Assembly: GCA_910589165.1 (NCBI GenBank)
Contig: CAJUSP010000009.1
Location: 49,487 to 113,486, forward strand
From: an uncultured Adlercreutzia sp.
GTDB lineage: Bacteria > Actinomycetota > Coriobacteriia > Coriobacteriales > Eggerthellaceae
Reading direction: 5' to 3'
DNA length: 64,000 nt
Shown here: positions 59,896 to 64,000 of the stretch, in pieces
Position numbering within the stretch: position 1 is the stretch's first letter
Layout of the letters: each line of letters begins with the position of its first letter
Program-made: the position numbers and the translations under genes
The notes under the pieces: model-generated
Told to the model about the DNA's origin: nothing
The model's input: the letters and a program-made list of their open reading frames with translations, nothing else
Database searches by the model: none

Positions 59896-60025
59896 TGCAG
59901 CGGGAAGACGTTTGTGCGAGGGGGCTCGTCGGAGCCGGCGGCCGTCCAGCCTCCAAAGCTCGCATAAACGCGCTCCCGCTGCGTTTAGAAGCGTGGGCGA
60001 CTCGCATAAACGCGCCGGCGCTGCA
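59896..60025. repeat. Intergenic inverted-repeat cluster E (same motif as cluster C)
   Basis: One forward 26-bp unit (59896-59921, TGCAGCGGGAAGACG...) and two reverse units (59958-59983 and 60000-60025, both with CTCGCATAAACGCGC). Units share TGCAGCG at one end and TGCGAG at the other with those of cluster C. It lies between the rpsI terminator and the 3' end of the convergent napH-like gene. Confidence 0.75.
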
Positions 60026-60032
60026 ATTTCAG

Positions 60033-60935
60033 CTATTTCTCATGCGTGGAAAGGGAGATGGCGCGGGTGGGGCAGTGCTCGCGGCAGTCGAGACAGAGCG
60101 TGCAGTCCTCCAAATCGTGCGCATCGGCCGTGGCGGCGCTGATGTTCTCGGGGCATACCGTGGCGCACACGTTGCAGCCCTCGGAATGCAGGCAGGCGCT
60201 TTTGCGCACGCGCGGGTCGGGCAAAAACGTCAGGCGCGAGCGGGCCTTCGCCAGAAGCCCGAAGAAGAAGCCGAGCGGACAGATGGCAGAGCACCAGCGG
60301 CGCAGCACGAACACCTCCAGCAGCAGCATGGCGGGAAACACCAGAAGCTCCCAGCCCGGCTGCCAGGTAACGAGCAGACGGCTGGCCGCGAACAGCGTGC
60401 CGAACACGAGCCCGATGGGGCAGATGAGGCAGAACACCGGGAAGTGCACGCCGAACGACACCACCAGTAACACCGCCAGTACGATGCCCTGGGAGGCAAG
60501 GTTGTTACGGGTGCGCGCGGCGTTGGGGTTTGCGACGGCGTTGCCGTGTGACGCCGACTCTTCGCGGTGCCCGGTTTCGCTTTCGCTGCTGACTTCGGCC
60601 TCGGCCGCGCCATGGCTGCGGGCGCAGCCGGCGCAGGTGCCCGTCTGCCCCGTAAGCCCGCGCGGGGTTCGGCCGCCGAACAGGTTGCGCAAAAGGCTCG
60701 TGGGGCACACCCACGAGCAGAACACGCGGCCCAGCAGGAACACCACGGCCAGCAGCACCAGCACGCCGGGCAGTAGCTCCCAGGGTACCGCGCCGCTTGC
60801 CACGGTCAGCTCGGCGAAGCCGACGGGGCACAGGGCGCACAGGGTGCCCACGGGCACGTGGGCCACCGTGCAGGCGAACACCGCCACCAGCACGGCCAGG
60901 GCCGCGCCGATGCGAAGGTAGCGCATCTTATTCAT
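60033..60935 (-). CDS. NapH-like membrane polyferredoxin
   Basis: 300 residues. Helices plus LCALCPVGFAEL, FCSWVCPTSLL, CLICPIGLVFG and WCSAICPLGFFFG, then two ferredoxin motifs (CNVCATVCP, CTLCLDCREHCP). A Cys pair in CAGCARSHG with a Glu/Ser-rich loop parallels the 14348 protein. GGAGG precedes the ATG at 60935; the start overlaps the napG-like gene by 8 bases. Predicted quinol dehydrogenase for the right-edge molybdoenzyme. Confidence 0.85.
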   Translation of the reverse strand: MNKMRYLRIGAALAVLVAVFACTVAHVPVGTLCALCPVGFAELTVASGAVPWELLPGVLVLLAVVFLLGRVFCSWVCPTSLLRNLFGGRTPRGLTGQTGTCAGCARSHGAAEAEVSSESETGHREESASHGNAVANPNAARTRNNLASQGIVLAVLLVVSFGVHFPVFCLICPIGLVFGTLFAASRLLVTWQPGWELLVFPAMLLLEVFVLRRWCSAICPLGFFFGLLAKARSRLTFLPDPRVRKSACLHSEGCNVCATVCPENISAATADAHDLEDCTLCLDCREHCPTRAISLSTHEK

Positions 60936-61599
60936 GGCCGGCCTCCTTTCGGTGGAGCGCCTCATACTCGGCCGAGGTGAGCGCGCCCGGCACCGCAGCC
61001 GCCGCACTTTGGCGGCTCGCCACGTAAATGCCCTTGGGAAGGGTGGCCGGATCGTAGGCACGCAGCGACGGCGCGGGGCATTCCAGCTCGCACAGGCCGC
61101 AGCCGTTGCAGCGAGCCTCGTCTACGTGGGGGCGCCCGTGCTCATCAAGGGTGACCGTGTCCTCCACGGGGCACACGTCGGCGCACACGGTGCAGCCGCC
61201 CCAATCCCACGCCACGCAGGCATCGCTGATGAGCTTCGCCACGCCGATGTTCTCGGCCGTGGGCGCCTCGTAGCTGAGGGCGCCGGTGGGGCACACGTCG
61301 ACGCACAGCATGCAGAAGTCGCAGTAGCCCTCGCGGAAAATGAGCTCGGGGGTGCCCACGGTGGGGAAGTCCCAGGAAAGCGGCCGGGGCTGCACCAGGT
61401 TGTAGGGGCAGGCCTGCACGCAGCGCTGGCAGCGGTCGCATCGGGCCAGCAGGTGCGCTTCGCTCGCGGCACCGGGCGGTCGCAGGTACACCTCGCCGCC
61501 AGCCGCCCGCGCCGCCGCGCCCGTACCGCCCAGGGCTGCCACCACTGCGGCTGCGCCCCCGGCAGCGCAGAACTGGCGACGGGTTACCTCGCTGCTCAT
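60928..61599 (-). CDS. NapG-like periplasmic 4Fe-4S protein
   Basis: 223 residues. Tat-like start SSEVTRRQFCAAGGAAAVVA, then four cluster motifs: CDRCQRCVQACP, CDFCMLCVDVCPTG, CTVCADVCP and CNGCGLCELECP. Its start overlaps the torD stop by 4 bases and its end overlaps the napH-like start. Conveys electrons from the NapH-like protein to an exported reductase. Confidence 0.87.
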   Translation of the reverse strand: MSSEVTRRQFCAAGGAAAVVAALGGTGAAARAAGGEVYLRPPGAASEAHLLARCDRCQRCVQACPYNLVQPRPLSWDFPTVGTPELIFREGYCDFCMLCVDVCPTGALSYEAPTAENIGVAKLISDACVAWDWGGCTVCADVCPVEDTVTLDEHGRPHVDEARCNGCGLCELECPAPSLRAYDPATLPKGIYVASRQSAAAAVPGALTSAEYEALHRKEAGHE

Positions 61600-62294
61600 A
61601 GCATCTCTTCCAGAAGGGCGGCATCCTCTTCCACGAAGCGCGTGGTGAAGGTGGCCAGGGCCACATAGAAGCCGTTCTCGCCGTCCGGCGCCGCCGCCAA
61701 GGTCAGCTCGCCGCAGAAGCGGTCGATCCAATTCAGCAAGTGGGCCTGGGCGAAGGCGAGGGACTGCCGCACGGTTTCCGTGGCCGCCTCGTCGCCAGCC
61801 TCGTCGCCAGCGGAAAGGAACGTGCAGGCACGATCAGCCAGGGTGGCCATGAAGGCCAGCTCCACGGCCAGGTGATCCTCCGGCTCGGTGAACGCGGGAT
61901 CTTTGGCCAGGGCCTGCTCGCGATAGGCGCGGGCCACGCTTGTGTAGGCCTCCTGCATCATAATGCCCCGGTCCGATGTGTACACCGACTCGTAGGGGAA
62001 GGCGTGGCGGGCCGTCAGCGGACCCATGCCGAAAAACACGCGGTCGAAGGTGACGGCCAGAAGCTCGAGGGCTTCCTCGTCGGCGCCGTCCAGGGCGACG
62101 CGCATGGCGGCCAGGGCCTCGTTCAGCGCCGCATCGTCGCTTTCGAAGGAAAACTCGTTGGCAAGCTCGCGGGCGAAGGCGGCATCCACTTCGGTGCGAT
62201 AGCTACGGGACAGCACCTGGTACACGTGGGCGCGGCTCTCCATCAGGCCCATGAGGGCTGCGCGGGTCTCGGAATCCATGAGGTTCTCGCTCAC
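61596..62294 (-). CDS. TorD-family molybdoenzyme chaperone
   Basis: 232 residues from a GTG start with AAGGAGG five bases upstream; the in-frame ATG at 62399 lies before the hairpin and is unsupported. TorD hallmarks FPYESVYTSDRGIMMQ and EPEDHLAVELAFM. Likely client is the catalytic subunit at the right edge. About 30% like the 5083 chaperone by eye. Confidence 0.9.
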   Translation of the reverse strand: MSENLMDSETRAALMGLMESRAHVYQVLSRSYRTEVDAAFARELANEFSFESDDAALNEALAAMRVALDGADEEALELLAVTFDRVFFGMGPLTARHAFPYESVYTSDRGIMMQEAYTSVARAYREQALAKDPAFTEPEDHLAVELAFMATLADRACTFLSAGDEAGDEAATETVRQSLAFAQAHLLNWIDRFCGELTLAAAPDGENGFYVALATFTTRFVEEDAALLEEML

Positions 62295-62321
62295 GGGGAC
62301 CTCCTTTGCGGTTAGGCGGGC

Positions 62322-62431
62322 GGCTGCCCGCGATGGATACGGGAAAGCAAGCGGCGCCCCGAGGACGTGACGTCTGCGGGGCGCCGAGGAGGCTGCCAAG
62401 CCAAAGGAAAGGGGGGAAGGCGGGCAGCCTC
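62322..62431 (-). terminator. Nested hairpins between C subunit and torD genes
   Basis: CGGCGCCCCG (62352-62361) pairs perfectly with CGGGGCGCCG (62377-62386), extended by GGACG/CGTCT. GGCTGCCCGC (62322-62331) pairs with GCGGGCAGCC (62420-62429), and GAGGCTGCC (62389-62397) competes for the same arm (62423-62431). Two mutually exclusive folds suggest attenuation between the reductase genes and the torD-napGH part. Confidence 0.6.
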
Positions 62432-62461
62432 GGGAGAGCGCCGCGGTTCGGGCGCGGGCGC

Positions 62462-63334
62462 TTAGTAGATCAGCGACTCCACCGACGTGGCCACGGCATA
62501 CATGATGGTGCGCAGCACCACGCTGCCGACGATAAGGCCCACCAGGGCGAAGCCCAAGTAGCCGACCCCCTGCTTCAGCAGGGCAGCTTCACCGCTGGCG
62601 CCGGCCTTCGGGCCGCGTTTGGCGGCCAGGGCCACCAGCGCCGCCGGCACCACCATGCCCAGCAGCACCACGCCGACCCAGAACTCGACGGCCAGGGTGC
62701 CGTGGGTCAGGCGCGCCAGGGAGCGGCTCTCATGGCCGAAGGGGGCGAAGGCGATGGCCGCCACATAGGCCGCCATGGTCACGATGGAGCACGCCACCCC
62801 GATGATGGCCACGCGCAGGGCCAGCGGCGCGTCTTCGGCATCGCCCTTCAGGTATACCACCACCGCCGCCAGCACAAACCCCATGCCGAGGCCCGTGCCC
62901 AGGTACATGAGCGGCAGCGTGAAGCTGTCCCAGGCGGGGCGCGCCGGCATCATGAACGAGGCGCCGGCGGTCAGCGGCAGCACGATGCCCGCGATAAACG
63001 CCAGAATGCCCAGCACCTTCGAAGCGCCTGGGTAGTCCTTGCGGGCGAGCACCGCGTACACCAGCGTCACCACGCCGGCGAAGGCCACGGCGAACAGCTC
63101 GCGGGAAAGCCCGGAGGCCATGTTGCCCAGAATGTGGAAGGCTCGGTCGATGTGCCCCAAATGGAAGGTGGAGGCAATGCCGCCGGCCGCCAGAAGCACC
63201 AGGGCCGTGACGGCCAGCGCGAAGCGCACCTTCTTGAAAGCGCCCTTCAGCTCGCCGATGCCGATGAACACCAAGAGCCCCGATCCCATGCCCAGAAGAA
63301 CGCTGAAAATCAGCAAAGGCCACTGTACGTCCAT
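62462..63334 (-). CDS. DmsC-like membrane anchor subunit
   Basis: 290 residues, about eight membrane helices, starting MDVQWPLLIFSVLLGMGSGL. STFHLGHIDRAFHILGNMASG is the probable quinol-site segment and aligns with VFHLTHPFNLFNGFGHITSG of the 11682 anchor. One base separates it from the B gene. Confidence 0.87.
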   Translation of the reverse strand: MDVQWPLLIFSVLLGMGSGLLVFIGIGELKGAFKKVRFALAVTALVLLAAGGIASTFHLGHIDRAFHILGNMASGLSRELFAVAFAGVVTLVYAVLARKDYPGASKVLGILAFIAGIVLPLTAGASFMMPARPAWDSFTLPLMYLGTGLGMGFVLAAVVVYLKGDAEDAPLALRVAIIGVACSIVTMAAYVAAIAFAPFGHESRSLARLTHGTLAVEFWVGVVLLGMVVPAALVALAAKRGPKAGASGEAALLKQGVGYLGFALVGLIVGSVVLRTIMYAVATSVESLIY

Positions 63335-63335
63335 G

Positions 63336-63908
63336 TTAGTTACTTCCTTTCCACTCGCACTTGTCCAAGCCGAAGGTCACCGAGGGCGCGTTGCCCACGT
63401 CGGTGAGCTTGTGGGTCTGCTTGGACGCGATCATCTTGCTCACATCGCTCTCGGGGTCGTCCAAGTCGCCGAACAGGCGCGCCTGGCCCGGGCAGTGCCG
63501 CACGCAGGCCGGCACCTTGCCGTCGTCCACCAGGTGGGCGCACAGCGTGCACTTCTCGATGACGCCCTTGTCGCGGTCGTTGTCGTAGGCGCGCACGCCG
63601 TAGGGGCATGCCATGACGCAGTACTGGCAGCCGATGCACTTCGAATGATCCACCAGCACGATGCCGTCCTCGCGCTTGTAGCTGGCGCCGGTGGGGCACA
63701 CGGTCACGCACTGGGGGTTGTCGCAGTGCTGGCAGGCCACGGGCAGGTAGTACATCTCAAGGTCGGGGTAGGTGCCCGACGGGCCGATGGTCAGCACCTT
63801 GCTGTAGAAGGTGCCCAGCCCCACGTTGTTCTCTTGCTTGCAGACAACGGCACAGGAATGGCATCCGATGCAGCTGTCCAAATCAATCGCCATAGTGTAG
63901 CGGGTCAT
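63336..63908 (-). CDS. 4Fe-4S electron-transfer (B) subunit
   Basis: 190 residues with four cluster motifs (CIGCHSCAVVCKQ, CQHCDNPQCVTVCPTG, CIGCQYCVMACPYG, CTLCAHLV...CVRHCPG). Resembles the 11062 B subunit, including the ending KLTDVGNAPSV. It follows the catalytic gene by 3 bases. Confidence 0.92.
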   Translation of the reverse strand: MTRYTMAIDLDSCIGCHSCAVVCKQENNVGLGTFYSKVLTIGPSGTYPDLEMYYLPVACQHCDNPQCVTVCPTGASYKREDGIVLVDHSKCIGCQYCVMACPYGVRAYDNDRDKGVIEKCTLCAHLVDDGKVPACVRHCPGQARLFGDLDDPESDVSKMIASKQTHKLTDVGNAPSVTFGLDKCEWKGSN

Positions 63909-63911
63909 GGC

Positions 63912-64000
63912 TTAGGCCTCCTTCCAAGTTGCCACGGTGGTAATACCGTTCTCCTGGCCGTCCTGGGCCAGCTGCTCGCGGGTAAGCGGCAGGAACACGC
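63912..64000 (-). CDS. C-terminal end of a molybdopterin oxidoreductase catalytic subunit (partial)
   Basis: The frame enters from the right edge and ends VFLPLTREQLAQDGQENGIT then TVATWKEA, stop TAA at 63914-63912. Position directly before the B, C, torD and napGH genes makes it the A subunit of a DMSO-reductase-family enzyme. Only 29 residues are in the window. Confidence 0.8.
   Translation of the reverse strand, partial: VFLPLTREQLAQDGQENGITTVATWKEA

Noticed and set aside
1..64000. tRNA, rRNA and known riboswitches
   Set aside because: Intergenic stretches were read for cloverleaf, T-box, S-box and cobalamin features; none was convincing.

Overview
Organism. The window is GC-rich and dense with anaerobic respiratory genes: Tat-exported DMSO-reductase-family molybdoenzymes, ferredoxin-type B subunits, DmsC-like anchors, TorD/DmsD chaperones, NapG/NapH-like quinol dehydrogenases, Tat-exported single-domain flavoprotein reductases, and LuxR regulators carrying a multi-pass membrane N-terminus. 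This mix is typical of gut Actinobacteria of the family Eggerthellaceae (Adlercreutzia, Eggerthella, Gordonibacter and relatives). The genus is inference; no rRNA or tRNA is present to settle it. Layout 1-31.4 kb. After the tail of an unknown gene and a Phd/PIN toxin-antitoxin pair comes a LysR regulator, then a minus-strand operon (winged-helix-like protein, TorD chaperone, degenerate UvrD-like protein, multi-cluster ferredoxin). Divergent from it is a plus-strand unit with a molybdoenzyme that closely resembles gut catechol dehydroxylases, its B and C subunits, a DUF6273 lipoprotein and NapG/NapH homologues. Next are a LuxR/flavoprotein divergent pair, a LuxR/dmsA divergent pair with dmsA-B-B'-D-C, a second PIN toxin-antitoxin pair, and a third flavoprotein/LuxR unit. 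Layout 31.4-48 kb. Housekeeping and signalling genes: MJ0936-like phosphoesterase, homoserine dehydrogenase, HAD phosphatase, an HTH-HipA-like fusion kinase, a spermidine-synthase-like protein, an ECF sigma/anti-sigma pair, an XRE membrane regulator, a cluster of tiny membrane proteins, an ECF sigma factor fused to a membrane and exported domain, a CmpB-family membrane protein, and metY plus metA (acetyl type by residue 111). Layout 48-64 kb. A 1654-residue repeat-rich LAQTG surface protein, a ZIP transporter, a radical SAM/SPASM enzyme, an Rpn-type nuclease, another ECF sigma/anti-sigma pair, rplM-rpsI, and a second molybdoenzyme operon on the minus strand (A subunit running off the right edge, then B, C, TorD, NapG, NapH). 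How the genes work together. The A/B/C sets and flavoproteins are predicted extracytoplasmic terminal reductases fed from menaquinol by DmsC-like anchors or NapG/NapH. TorD/DmsD proteins load cofactor, and the adjacent membrane-LuxR or LysR proteins probably switch each reductase on with its substrate. The most unusual non-coding feature is a set of intergenic regions (about 13.6, 15.6-15.8, 33.5, 39.9-40.1, 48.1, 58.7 and 59.9-60.0 kb) built from short motifs repeated in direct and then inverted orientation. Two of these regions, 12 kb apart, share the same 26-bp motif.
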